Source of the DNA: Ophiosphaerella korrae
Taxonomy: Eukaryota > Ascomycota > Dothideomycetes > Pleosporales > Phaeosphaeriaceae
Assembly: GCA_028456385.1 (NCBI GenBank)
Contig: JALNQF010000046.1
Span: 1 to 64,000, forward strand
DNA length: 64,000 bases
Direction of reading: 5' to 3'
In this document: positions 32,482 through 43,821 of the stretch, piece after piece
Position numbering within the stretch: the stretch's first letter is position 1
How the letters are laid out: each line of letters opens with the position of its first letter
Made by a program: the position numbers and the translations under genes
Notes under the pieces: generated by a model
Told to the model about the DNA's origin: nothing
The model's input: only the letters and a program-made list of their open reading frames with translations
The model's database searches: none

Positions 32482-34094
32482 ATGTCTGATGTTCAAGTGC
32501 CACCCTTTTCCCACACCCCCATCGACGACATCGCGCCCACGTGCGCGACCGTCCGTGCCTCCTTTCTCTCGCACAAGACGCGTCCACTCAAATTCCGCAT
32601 CCAGCAGCTGCGCAAGCTGTACTGGGCCTTCAAGGACAATGAGGCCCTCATCACCGAAGCCTGCCGCCGCGACCTGGGCAAGTCGACCTTCGAAACCTAT
32701 CTGGTCGAGATCTCCTGGTGCATGAACGACTGCGTGTGGATGGCCAACAAGCTACCGCGCTTTGCAAAAGACGAGAAGCCCGCCGACATCCCCTACACCA
32801 ACAGGTTCGTTGGCCCCCGCATCAGAAAGGATCCGCTGGGCACCGCGCTCATCATTGGCGCCTACAACTTCCCCTTCCAGCTCACCATCGGGCCCCTGAT
32901 CGGCGCCATCGCCGCTGGCTGCACCGCCATTGTCAAGCCGTCCGAGTCTGCGCCCCATGCCGCTGCCGTCATCCAGAAGGTGCTTGCCCAGGCACTCGAC
33001 CCAGCTTGCTACACCGTCATCCAGGGCGCCATCCCAGAGACGACCGCCCTACTAGACCAGAAGTGGGACACCATCTTCTACACCGGATCTGAGGTCGTCG
33101 CCAAGATCATCGCGAAGAAGGCAGCCGAGACCCTCACCCCATTGACCCTCGAGCTGGGCGGCAAGAACCCTGCCATCATCACCAAGCATGCCGACCCCAA
33201 GCTAGCTGCAAAGCGCCTCCTCTGGGCCAAGACACTCAACGCCGGCCAGGTCTGCGTCAGCCAAAACTGCACCTTCATCGACCGCGAGATCGTGCCAGCC
33301 TTTATCCGCGAAATGCAGAACGCGCTGAAGGAATTCTACCCCAGCGGCGCACGCAACTCGCCCGACTACGGCCGCATCGTCAACAAAAAGCAATTCGACC
33401 GACTCAAGAAAATGCTCGACGCCAGCGACGGCAAAATCGTCGTCGGCGGTACTATGGACGAAGCAGACCTCTTCATCGAACCCACCGTCGTCCAAGTCTC
33501 CTCCATCTCCGATGCCCTCGTCACATCTGAATCCTTCGGCCCCCTCCTCCCCATCCTACCCGTAACAAACCTCGACGAAGCCATCCGCCTCGCCAACGAA
33601 ACCCACGCCACGCCCCTGGGCACCTATGCCTTCGGCACAAAAGCAGAGATGAACCAAGTCCTCGCGCAGACGCGCTCCGGCGGCGCCTCGCTCAACGACG
33701 GCTTCTTCCACGCGTCCATCCCCACTATGCCCTTTGGCGGCGTGGGCACTTCCGGCCAGGGCGCGTACCGTGGCAAGGCGTCCTTCGATGTATTTACGCA
33801 TCGTCGCAGCGTTACTACCACGCCGGCGTGGCTTGAGTCCCTGCTGGACGTGCGGTACCCGCCTTACTCGCTCAAGAAGCAGAAGAAGTTTGCCCGCATG
33901 AATGAGCTCAAGCCGAATTTCGATCGCCAGGGATTGCCCCTGGGCTGGGGGAGTTGGTTGATGGGTTTGTTGGGGTTGAAGAGTTTGGCGGTTGTACTTA
34001 GTAAGTTCATCCCTCGTTGATGGGTGTGCTGTGACTGACGTGACTAGCGGCAATTGGGATCAAGCAGTATTTGGCAAAGAGGGCGAAGCTTTGA
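32482..34094 (+). CDS. HFD1: Fatty aldehyde dehydrogenase (Hfd1-like)
   Basis: Exons 32482-34000 and 34048-34094, joined across a 47-nt intron (GTAAGT..GACTAG), give 521 residues. The ATG at 32482 (MSDVQVPPFS) is preferred over an upstream ATG at 32449. The ALDH fold shows NFPFQLTIGPLIGA, the general-base E224 in LTLELGGKNP, and the nucleophile C258 in NAGQVCVSQN, spaced 34 residues as in class-3/fatty ALDHs. The C-terminus is hydrophobic (GLLGLKSLAVVLTAIGIKQY) and then basic (LAKRAKL), which suits a membrane anchor as in known Hfd1/ALDH3A2. These enzymes oxidise long-chain aldehydes such as hexadecenal from sphingolipid breakdown to fatty acids using NAD. The symbol is by family resemblance. 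Confidence 0.88.
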
Positions 34095-36087
34095 GAGAGT
34101 AAGCATGTGTGTACGAGAAAATTGGGTTGGACGGCGATTTCTTAGGTTCTAATGTTTCGTAAAGTCTATGTATGATCATCGCACCTGTTATGGTTGGACG
34201 TATTTTTCGCTTCATAGGGAGTTGTACGAGGCGTTGATTTTTGCACACATTAATGAACGTATTTACCCAACCAGACACCGCACTCCATTTTTCCAAATTG
34301 TAATGATCGCAATACGAGCAAACTGTCTGGTAACACGCGCCTGATACACTGCCATAGCCACCTCACCCGCTACCAGCGAGCATGACTCGCTGCTTCCCTC
34401 CCTGTCGCTATATCTCAACTAATTGCCCCAACAAGTCTATCATTGGTGCACAGCACCACCCAGTAAGCAGAGCAGTCCCTCATTACTAATTGCTCCACTC
34501 TCGACGGAAACCAAGCCAATGGGCGAAAACGAGCCTAAATAACGGTTTGCCAGGTATTCATGTTCAATTGGCCCCGTGGACGCGGGGTCCGGACGCATAT
34601 CAAGGGCTTGGAAACGCCCGGTTGCACATAGGGCGGTACGGACGTGGAGTTGGGAGTTGGGAGTGGAATGAGCGTCAGTAGGGGTGTAGTGGGTAACATT
34701 GAAAAAGGGTGGTTGGGTGATTATTGGATTTCACGTCGGTATGCAAGTGATCCCCCAATCAGCCAGAAAAGTGGGACGTTGGCCACTTGAGATGGAGCAG
34801 CCAAAGGATAAGCGGCTACGAAAATATTTTCGAGACATCTATAAGCATAAGTGAGCTAGAGTAATCTAGGATTCCTATCAATTGTTTAGTAGTAGGCTAT
34901 CTATTGCATATATCTCGCATTGCCGAAAGAAGAGTAGGTTTTCCCCTTTTTCGGCGTGCTGAGAAGCATTCCAGGTTGGGAGAACGAAGGATCAATTAAG
35001 GCCGTTGCAAGGCCAGTTGAAATATCGGTGAGATGCTGATATCAGCTTGGCAAGCAGCTGGGATGATACCTGCAGACTTGGTATTTATCGAGCCAGGACA
35101 TAAGCAGAAGGCGCCAGCTTGGGAGTCGATCGTTTTTTTCACTCTCTCGGGCGCAAAAGTCCGATTGGTAGACAAGACCCCGGCTACATGAGAGGTGACG
35201 ACGTTGCATAGCCATCACCTAAGGGCTTTGATCATGGCGGTCCGTATGAAGGCCGCTGATTTAAATTGAGCGCATTCCTAGTGCGAGGATCGACCAATTG
35301 TGCATAAAAGCTCTTGTCTTGCGCGTTCGCGCAGCACGTGGTTAGGGAGTATGGCCTGTGAGAACCCTGACATAGATCGGCATGGGGCGGGAACAGCGCG
35401 ATATACAAAAGTCGAATTTGCAATAGATCGTCGTCTCGACAAGTTTATTGCACAACAAAAGTAGACGGATCGAGGTGTGTCTGGTAGAATGTCAAGCGCG
35501 AAGATGCGAGGAATGGTCCGACGCCTCTCCCGTCACTGCGTATCTAACGCCTAACTTGGCTAGGCTTGCCGCCACGCCCACCAATATTCTCAACATCTCC
35601 TTTTTTTTGGATATGGTCATTTAATGGTCGTTGCCTGCACAACACAACATGGCTCCTGTGTGGAGCACAATACTACCGCAAAATAATACTGACAGGCTTA
35701 CGTACCGCACCCCAGGATCAGGGGGAGTACGTGCAGCTGAAAAGGGCGAGGAGAGCCCGAACAAGTCACTCAACAATGAGACCTTTAAATCAGGCCCGCC
35801 AAGATCCTGGCCCAGTAACACAGGAGGCTGACCGTCAGAAGTTGTCATTGTCACGCAGGCCCGTGACAAAGTAATGGGTACTCTGAACATACATGTGTAT
35901 TTGTTTCCTCCGCCACACTTGCGCTTACCATCGTTGATGATGCTCTTCAACTTCTCCTTTCGTTTGCACTTTTATCGCTGTTAGCGCAATACCCTTGTCT
36001 CTCATTGACCGGCTGAATTTGGAATCCTTTATCTCTTCGATTCTGTGCAACCACGAGGACCTCCTCTCCTGTCGCAAACCTCTCACC
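34095..36087. other. 2-kb intergenic gap, nothing recognised
   Basis: No supported gene or repeat on either strand. Short frames are scattered. The part just before 36088 is pyrimidine-rich and likely holds the next promoter. Confidence 0.45.
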
Positions 36088-37284
36088 ATGCCTGGTCCAG
36101 TACTCTCGTTAAATCGGATATTCGCCCTCACGATAGGACTTGTTTTCGTCTGTGTCATTGTTTTCTCTGCGGCAGGTTTTGGTGATGGCTCTCGAACTAT
36201 ACGCAAGATCAAGGAGTCAGCGCACAATATCTACAACAACGACAGGCCGTCACTCGAAACATCCTCAAATCCATTCCTACAGCTCTACAAAGCTATTCAT
36301 CACCCCATCGACTCGAAAACCTATACTGATGCGGCCAAGATGAGCTTCCAAGTCAAGGACGATGCCCCATGGTGGAAAGAACCGCTCCGGAACCAGGTCT
36401 TGATTTTGGACATTGACACGCGGGTACCAAGCGGACCAAATCAATTATGGAACGACACACGGATGAACTGGGAAGCTATGAACGGTAGGGACGATGGTGG
36501 TATGGTCAGTGCGAGCTTCATGAACCATTTCCTATATTGTAAGTCATGAACCCCTATCACGAAGGTCGGGCAACGCTAACGCCAACGCCCTCCAGCGCAA
36601 ATCCACGGTTACGACTACCGCTTCTTCAACGCCCATGAGATGAAGGGGCTTCATAACACATGGGTGAAGCCACATGTGCTATTCGACCTTCTGAAAATGT
36701 ACCGCTTCGTGATCTTCGTTGATGCAGATGCCACGATCCAACACCTCGAAGTCCCCTTCGAATGGCTATTCAATAGATGGGGCATTACACCGGAGACCTC
36801 TATTGCGATGCCGCTCGACACACGGCAGATCTTGAATGGCGACGAGCATGCAAGCGAAGACAGTAAGGGGAAGCTACAGCTCAACACAGGAGTGGTCATT
36901 GCGCAAGCACTGCCACACACATTTGACATGCTGGCAGCATGGAAAGAATGTCCAGATGGAAAGATATACCCGGGCTGTGAAATCTGGAAAGAGACATGGA
37001 GCCACGAGCAAAAGGCGTTTTCAGAATACATCCGCTACGACTTCAACCCCAATGGTACCAACATTGTCGAAATACCTTGCGACGACGCCATGGGTTACCC
37101 AGGCCTCTTTGAAAATCACGAGTGGATCACGAGTAATTGTTCTGGACAGTTTATCCGCCATCACACCATTGACAAGTGGATGACAAAGCCAAGCACAGAG
37201 ATCGCTATGCTACAGAGCTTGACGGATCTAGCGCGCACGACGTTACTCAATAACCAAAACAAATACTGGATACGCGAAACCTAA
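36088..37284 (+). CDS. Golgi glycosyltransferase, GMA12/MNN10 (GT34) family
   Basis: Exons 36088-36538 and 36596-37284 (57-nt intron GTAAGT..CTCCAG) give 379 residues. Residues 9-32 form a single membrane anchor (IFALTIGLVFVCVIVFSAAG), as in type II Golgi proteins. The catalytic part has SQIHGYDYRFFNAH, NTWVKPHVLFDLLKMY and the metal-binding D193-A-D195 in FVDADATI. Later motifs are LNTGVVIAQ and ETWSHEQKAFSEYI. Known GT34 members add galactose or mannose to N-glycans or mannan using a nucleotide sugar; the donor here is unknown. The upstream ATG at 35995 is unlikely because the anchor would become internal. Confidence 0.8.
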
Positions 37285-37330
37285 GTGAATATACTCAACA
37301 GAAAGATACACAATACTTAGTCGACCTAAT

Positions 37331-37918
37331 CTACTTGAGCAGCTCCTCGGGCTTCATCATCCCCCTCTTCAGCATCCCCACCATCGCCGTCGACGGATCC
37401 GCATACATCGCCGTCCGTCCAAACTTGAATCCGCCGCCCTCCTGTCTCACATACCGAAAACTAAACGCCCCAGGCCCCGCCCCATCCCACTCCCTGCCCC
37501 CCGCATCCCGCGTCTTGGGCCCCTCCCCCGCCACCAAAAGGTTCCAGTACACCATCGCAACACCCAACATCTCCCACCCGTCCACCGTCTCCCACACAAT
37601 CAGGAACTGCGGATCGTGCAGGTGCTCCGCGAACGGCGCGTATATCTCATTGCGCAGGCTGGCCCACGAGGCGCTGCCGCTGGACACGGCTTCGCCTGTC
37701 GATTTGTACAGCGTGTGGTCCGCTGTCATCCACTGCGCCCATGCGTCGGTTTTCCAGAGCCCGGAGTCGACGGCGCGCGTGTAGTCTTCCCTACGTGGTG
37801 TCAGTGCTGCGGGTGCGTGGGGGTGGGAAACGTACATCCACTTCATGCATGGGTGGGCGCGCGTTTCGGCGTCCCAGGTCCCGTAGTGGATGAACGCGGG
37901 CTTGGTGGGGAATGACAT
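37331..37918 (-). CDS. NTF2/SnoaL-like fold protein, 180 aa
   Basis: Exons 37918-37836 and 37790-37331 join across a 45-nt intron (GTACGT..CACGTAG). The sequence FVDYTRAV-like helix (MEDYTRAVDSGLWKTDAWAQ), WMTADHTLYKSTGEAVSSG, YAPFAEHLHDPQFLIVWETV and SFRYVRQEGGGFKFGRTAMY fits the SnoaL/NTF2-like cone fold of small polyketide cyclases, dehydratases and binding proteins. No catalytic set can be assigned. It is convergent with the glycosyltransferase gene, with 46 bp between the stops. Confidence 0.65.
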   Translation of the reverse strand: MSFPTKPAFIHYGTWDAETRAHPCMKWMYVSHPHAPAALTPRREDYTRAVDSGLWKTDAWAQWMTADHTLYKSTGEAVSSGSASWASLRNEIYAPFAEHLHDPQFLIVWETVDGWEMLGVAMVYWNLLVAGEGPKTRDAGGREWDGAGPGAFSFRYVRQEGGGFKFGRTAMYADPSTAMVGMLKRGMMKPEELLK

Positions 37919-38938
37919 TCCTCAGAGGTTCTGAAGTAATTGGTTGGGTTAGGTATTCAGGAGCTGCGGTGCTGTGCAGTGGTTTGGGAGGGACCCATTG
38001 TTCTTTATATGTTGCCGTTTTTCTTTGAGGAGCTGAGGTTCTCATGGCCTTGGGGCTGAGGTTTTCATGGCTTCAGAGCTGAAGGTTAGCTCGGCTTAAC
38101 GTTATTGGTTGCGTGTGCTCTAGCATGTGGGTGCTTTGGGGTAGTTTTTGGGACGGAGGCTTGGGGCTGAGACGCCTCAATGCGGGGAAGTGGTCAAGCT
38201 TTATCGCCGAGCTTTGAGATGCTTGTTTGTTGTGATATACATGTTGCTGGAGTGAGTATGGCGTAGATGTAGAAGTACAGATCTTGCAGGCGGTTGAGTA
38301 GGTATGGTTGGTATTGCTTGTGGGGGATTTGTTGTTGTGAATTGATGATTTCTTTTTATGCTCAAATGATTGTATGGCGACGCGTGTGCGTGCGGGGACA
38401 GGAATAAAAAGACTGGTCTTATGTTTTGTGGCGTTGTCTAGTCGCTAGTAGCAGATTGATAGTCTGAGGTCGAGATTGAGGCAATGACGTAATTGCCGTT
38501 CACCCCCGTCTCGATTACATATTAACACTATTGTTAAGGACTTCAAACATGGAATTGCTTGTACATCAATTCATTGAATCGATTCTCAAGGCGTCGCTTC
38601 TATCTAGCTTAATACTGATCTTGTTTTACAGGTTGTTTTACATGGACACATGAGCATAAATGTTCCCCTTATATACCAGCGGGAAAAGTGCAAGGCAAAA
38701 TGAATTTTGACGAAGCGCAATCCTATCATAGTTAAACAGTGGTAGCCAAATACGCCCCAATAACTCTGTAGAAGATGAGGTCGGTCTATCGCATAACTTC
38801 GCAACTCAAATAGGGATAGAAAATAACTTTTGCATGGCATGTTCCTTGCGCTTCAGTTCGTGTAGGATTTACACATTCAGGATGGTCTTTAATACATAAG
38901 ATCGTCCGCGGGCCTGAGCTACACAACGTAGATCATGT
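37919..38938. other. Intergenic, nothing recognised
   Basis: About 1 kb holding the promoter of the NTF2-like gene and the 3' flank of the amino-acid transporter. Direct GCTGAGGTTYTCATGG repeats occur at 38030 and 38056. Confidence 0.45.
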
Positions 38939-40591
38939 CTATGACGAATTAGAATTGTCAGCACAAGTCCAAGCAGCAGAGCCACCAGAGGCTTTGTAGC
39001 TGTCTATTATGCCAACGATAGAGCCATAGGTTCCGGAGATCGTCAAAAATGTACCGGCAACGATAATGAACATGGACCAGCCGGCCCAAAAGTACCATGA
39101 GGCAGTCTTGCTCTTACGCCAGTTATCGTATAGCCACATGCAACCCATAGGCTGAAGTGACATCAGGGTACCGAAGAGGGCGCCAACCAGAGAAACGAGG
39201 CCACCGAAAACAGGGATCGCACTGGCTATTATGTATGAGATTAGTGCACATCCACCGGTGCAGCTAAACCAAACGATCCAATGGGTCGGAGTATTGCGTG
39301 CAAGATGAGCCGATCCGCGGAGGAGTCGCATGAAGAAGTATTTGGAGGCGAACTGAGCAAGATATCAGCAGATGAAGCAATCAAATTGCAACTTGGATAA
39401 CTTACATGGATGAAAAGAGTAGTGCTAACAATCAAACCTGGGAGGGCCAGTCCATAGCACACCTTCTTCATGGTTGGACCTGCCGAGCCGAGGGCAGGCG
39501 AAGCAACAAAGGATCCGCAGAAGTAGTAAACAACCACACCAATGGTAATATACACGACAGTCATAGCGCTTTGACAAACAAGGAGTGCGCGGGTGAAAAG
39601 ACGGGGCTCGCGCATCTCAGAGACGATGTTGAAATAGGCTGGGGTACCAGCATAGGCAAAGATGATGGATGATAGGGACGCAAATACTTTGGCGGGTTGG
39701 CTGTGGCCAATAAGAACAAAGTCCGACTTCCAGGGGCCAGGTGTTTGTGGAGCATCCGCTGGTCTATCTTGGACCCCGACGGATATTGTCAAGACCAGGA
39801 CTGTCAAGTAGTTAGTATCAGATTATATGCTCAGATATATAATCAGGATAGCTTACTTGCGCTCAGAATACTAACAATTCCGACCCAGGCGAGCCAAGAG
39901 ATGCGGCCTAATGTCTGAATACTGCCACATCCGAAACCGACAATGGCGGCAATCGCGACGAAGACGGCTGTGCAAGCACCATGGGACGAGAGAGCGTTCA
40001 ATGAGGTTGCAATACCTAGCATACCAGAACCAGCAACGAGGATCGTGTCTTTCACGATCAGCAGTTGCTTTTATTAGGTACATCAATCAAACTTACAGAG
40101 AGCAAAGGTAATACCGAAGAACTCATGACCAATACGGCCAAACAGTTTTCGGCCCACGTCATCGATACCATATACATCAGGGTGCCGCAGTTTAAAAACA
40201 CCCACGATATAGCTGGTCCAGGTTGTCATTGCTGCAATGACGAGCAAGCAGATAACACCTGGGATGAGGCCGAGGACGTCGAAAACCTGTGGGATGGATA
40301 GGACGCCCAAGCCAATTTGCGTCTTCATCATGATCACAGTCGTTCCTTTCCATCCAACCTATACACTGTCAGTACTACATCTTGATCTCGTATCGTTAGC
40401 GTATAACGTACTGCACGGTAGTTTGGTCCGTCTTCGGTGATATCGCCAAAGACCTCGTCGCTGATTGATGCACGTCTGGCAGTGCCCTCTCCCACAGTCG
40501 TGGTAACCTTGAGGCCATGATCAACATCGCTCCCCTCTTCCAACTTCTTCTCAGGGTCGTTATACATGTTGACCAAAAATTGAGGCACCAA
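38939..40591 (-). CDS. Amino-acid transporter, AAAP family (mtr-like)
   Basis: Five exons, 40591-40412, 40358-40097, 40048-39857, 39800-39406 and 39352-38939, give 480 residues; introns are 48-56 nt. The N-terminus is hydrophilic (VFGDITEDGPNYRAVGW), followed by the first helices with TTVIMMKTQIGLGVLSIPQV, a hallmark of fungal neutral/aromatic permeases such as Neurospora mtr. About eleven membrane segments follow (for example SLSSIIFAYAGTPAYFNIVS and LVSLVGALFGTLMSLQPMG). Proton-coupled amino-acid uptake at the plasma membrane is the known family role; the exact substrate is unknown. The ATG at 40567 is an alternative start. Confidence 0.88.
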
Positions 40592-41986
40592 AATAACACT
40601 AGCAAAGTCCTAAAGAGGCAATGAAGTGCAGAGCAAAGACGATGGAGGCATCGATATCCCTAAACTCAAAAACTGCGAGCGGATCAAGGACAGTAGATAT
40701 CTGTACCTGACAAGACTCGACAAGACTCCTAGGCATGACCACGAGACTTGGCCCTCGGAAAGATTGGGGTCCCCCTGCCATCGGAATGACGTTTGAGCAT
40801 CTTGCATTACCCCATTGCGCAACAGGCTACATGATACCTCCACATGTCGCCACAATTGCCGGGTCCGCGCTACTCTTCAAGTTAGTCGTAGAAGAGGGAG
40901 CCGCGAGCCGATGTTCTAGCGACATTTGATTGCCGTTGCAATTATGTCATGCGAGAACGGGCCGAATCGGGACCTGCAGGGTCCAGGGCGCGCGGGGAAT
41001 TTGTGGATCAGGGAGCTAGATCACGAAACAGAATAGATCTACAGAGATTTCAATTCGCAGTAGTGTGCCAAGCGACATGTTTTTTACGTACACGAAGCCA
41101 ATAGGGGCATGTCGTGGAATTGCATTTGCTCATGGAATGTCACTGCACCTTATGAAATTTTCCATCGGGGAAACGTTAATCGCTTCATGTTACGTGAGGC
41201 GAATATGTTGGACGATTGAATATCCTGACTATCACGTTGGTTCTGGTAAATCGCGCAGAGTGGAGCTCAGGATGGAGAACCCACATACTAGTCACCCAAT
41301 CGAAACTCTGGGGTGACAGAACTTGACTATATTTTTTCAGGGATTCCGACCATTAAATGATGTCTTACACACAAATGCTAGAAAAGGAATGTTCGGAAGG
41401 ATTCGGCGGCCTTGGCCTCTCCTATGTACTACGGGGTGAGCTCTGCGTTGGTAAGAAAATGCTCGCTCTAGCTTTAGTGCTTGTTCTTGCAGATGTCGGA
41501 GAGCCCTACAAGGCTACAGATGCCGGGCCCAGTTTTGTAAGCACTGCTATCGTCACTGTCACGGTGGTATGAGCGCTGTGCGCCGTGCAATATCATTACT
41601 TCACTCGGACTTGATGGAGACAGTATGAAACAACAACCTGGTAATAAGAATCAAATTAGGAAGGTGCAGATAAGATGTATCTTGGATGATCACAAGACTT
41701 ACATAAACTTAGATTGCCTCTGCATATGGACGCGTATCTTTGCGAGTCTTCACGCCTCTATCTTTTTCCATTACAAACATAATTGAACATTGAATACACA
41801 GATGTATTGCTGTCAGCTTCATTTCTGATGCTCGGCAAATTGTATCGAATTTAGATCTTCTTTAAATTGTGTTTCCTATAGCTAAATTACATACATACTT
41901 TGTATGTTCCAGTCTTGGTAATGCGAAATGCAACCTTTTTTCTGGACATTCTACTGTAGCACTACTTGATCTTCCAATATAGACGC
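40592..41986. other. Intergenic, nothing recognised
   Basis: 1.4 kb between two minus-strand transporter genes. Short frames only; AT-rich near 41700-41950. Confidence 0.45.
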
Positions 41987-43821
41987 TTACTCATTTTCCT
42001 TGACATCGATAACAGTGGTCTTGAACTTTCTAGCGGATACCTTGCGGTTGAATAAAATATCAAGTTCACGGTAAGAACGATCCTTGAGTTCAGGTAGGCC
42101 AAAGTACGCAGAGACAAAGCAGACGAGCGCAGTACCTCCCCAAACGTAACCGCACTTACCGGCCAGATGCCATCCGGTAGGGTTGAGCATTTGCGAGGCT
42201 AAGAAGATCATGGGGATTTCGGCAACATAATAGGCGGCACGGCCAACGCCGGTGCTCAACGCGCGAAGACGTACTGAGGATGTCTCGGCAATAATGGAGT
42301 AAGAGATTGGTCCGAGAGTTCCGGCAAAAACGAAGGAGATGATAACACCGAGACAGGCTTGGGCATAGTTTGTCGCTGCGTTCTGCTTGAGAGAGGCGCA
42401 AATACCGAGTAAGAAGAGCAAAGTAATGTTAGTGGCTGTTCCCCAGAGATAGATGGTTCGTCGACCGAACCAGCCACTGAGAGGCCAGGCAAGAGCGTTT
42501 GCGATGAACCCAAGACATGAGTTGATGAGATTGAGCTTGAAGGAGAAATCTGTAGTCATTCCCGCTTCTACAAAGGTGTCAGTGGCACATCATGGCAAAT
42601 CTCCATTGACAAATTACTTACGCTCGAAGAAGAAGGTAGCTTGGTTGGCAATCAGATTGCCGGCAAAGTTCTGCGAAGCGTACATCAAGCAGGTAATGAT
42701 TGTACGGCGTAGATCTGTGCCCTTGACAAGATCAGGAAGCTTAGGCTCACCGCCCATGTGGCGCTCAAGCTCAACGGTTCGCTCCATCATAGCAAGCGTA
42801 TCACTGGCCTCGGCTTGAGTTCCTGATCGGCGACCAAGACGTTTGATTGAACGAAGAGCTTCGTCTTTGCGCCCACGGCGAATCAGCCACCATGGCGATT
42901 CTGGAGCGAAGAAAACGAGTATCATGAGCGGAGTCTGCGATATTTAGGTCAAGAATTTACAGCTCTATGAAGGATATACTCACGGGGAAGACCCATTGCA
43001 GAGCAAGAGGTCCTCGCCAAGCCCACTCATCACTTCGCTTGTTATAGCCATATGTAGCGCCAGCAACGATGATGCCACCGATCGACCAGGCCATTTGAAG
43101 TGTGCATGTGCAAGCACCACGCAGAGCGAGAGGAACGACCTCACTAGCATAGGCAGGCGAGTTGGCAATGAACAGACCCCAGGGAACACCTTCGAATGCT
43201 TGTCCAATGGTCAGAACGGCAAGTGAGTTAGCCTACGTGGATCTGTCAACAAGTATATTTATGATTCGAGCTCAGAATACTCACGAAGAAGGAAATGAAA
43301 ATTGTAGCGTTCATGAGGACAAGCGATAAGAGGGTAGTCCAGCGGTAACCCAGACGGTTAGTGATGGGCCCAGCCATGAAGACACCAACAAAAGCACCGC
43401 ATTGGCCAGCCTGGAATAGAGCGCTCTGCCATTTGGTCTGGATGGTGTTACCAGAGCCTGGAACGTGTACACCGTACCTGTCCTTGAACGCAGTAAGGGC
43501 AACAAAGTTACCGGTCAAGAACATGTCGAAGGATTCCATGACCTGGTGAATTCAAATCAGCGCAAGTCTAAATTCTTAGCAGGCGCAAAGACTCACAATA
43601 GTGAAGCAGAAAACAAAAGCCCAAAAGCAAGCCATAGGATGATCCTTGGCCGCCTCCCATAATCCTTGTTCGTGCTCGCGGTTCTCAGCTTCAAAAGCAT
43701 GGGTCATGAGCTCTTTGTCGCCTAGAACTTCAGTTTGGTGGATATGCTTCTCTTGCTGGAGCTCAGTATCCACATTGTTGACGTTGGTCGCGTCATGCTT
43801 CTCGTCAAGAGGGTGCGACAT
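41987..43821 (-). CDS. MFS sugar permease (alpha-glucoside/maltose type)
   Basis: Five exons, 43821-43597, 43542-43285, 43232-42984, 42934-42622 and 42567-41987, give 541 residues; introns are 49-54 nt and all exon sums fit. Twelve membrane segments are suggested. Motifs of the sugar porter family include GNFVALTAFKDRYG early, the central PESPWWLIRRGR, and ETSSVRLRALSTGVGR in the second half. A long acidic N-terminus and a cytoplasmic loop with EASDTLAMM precede helix 7. Related proteins carry maltose or other alpha-glucosides with protons; the substrate is not shown by the sequence. Confidence 0.87.
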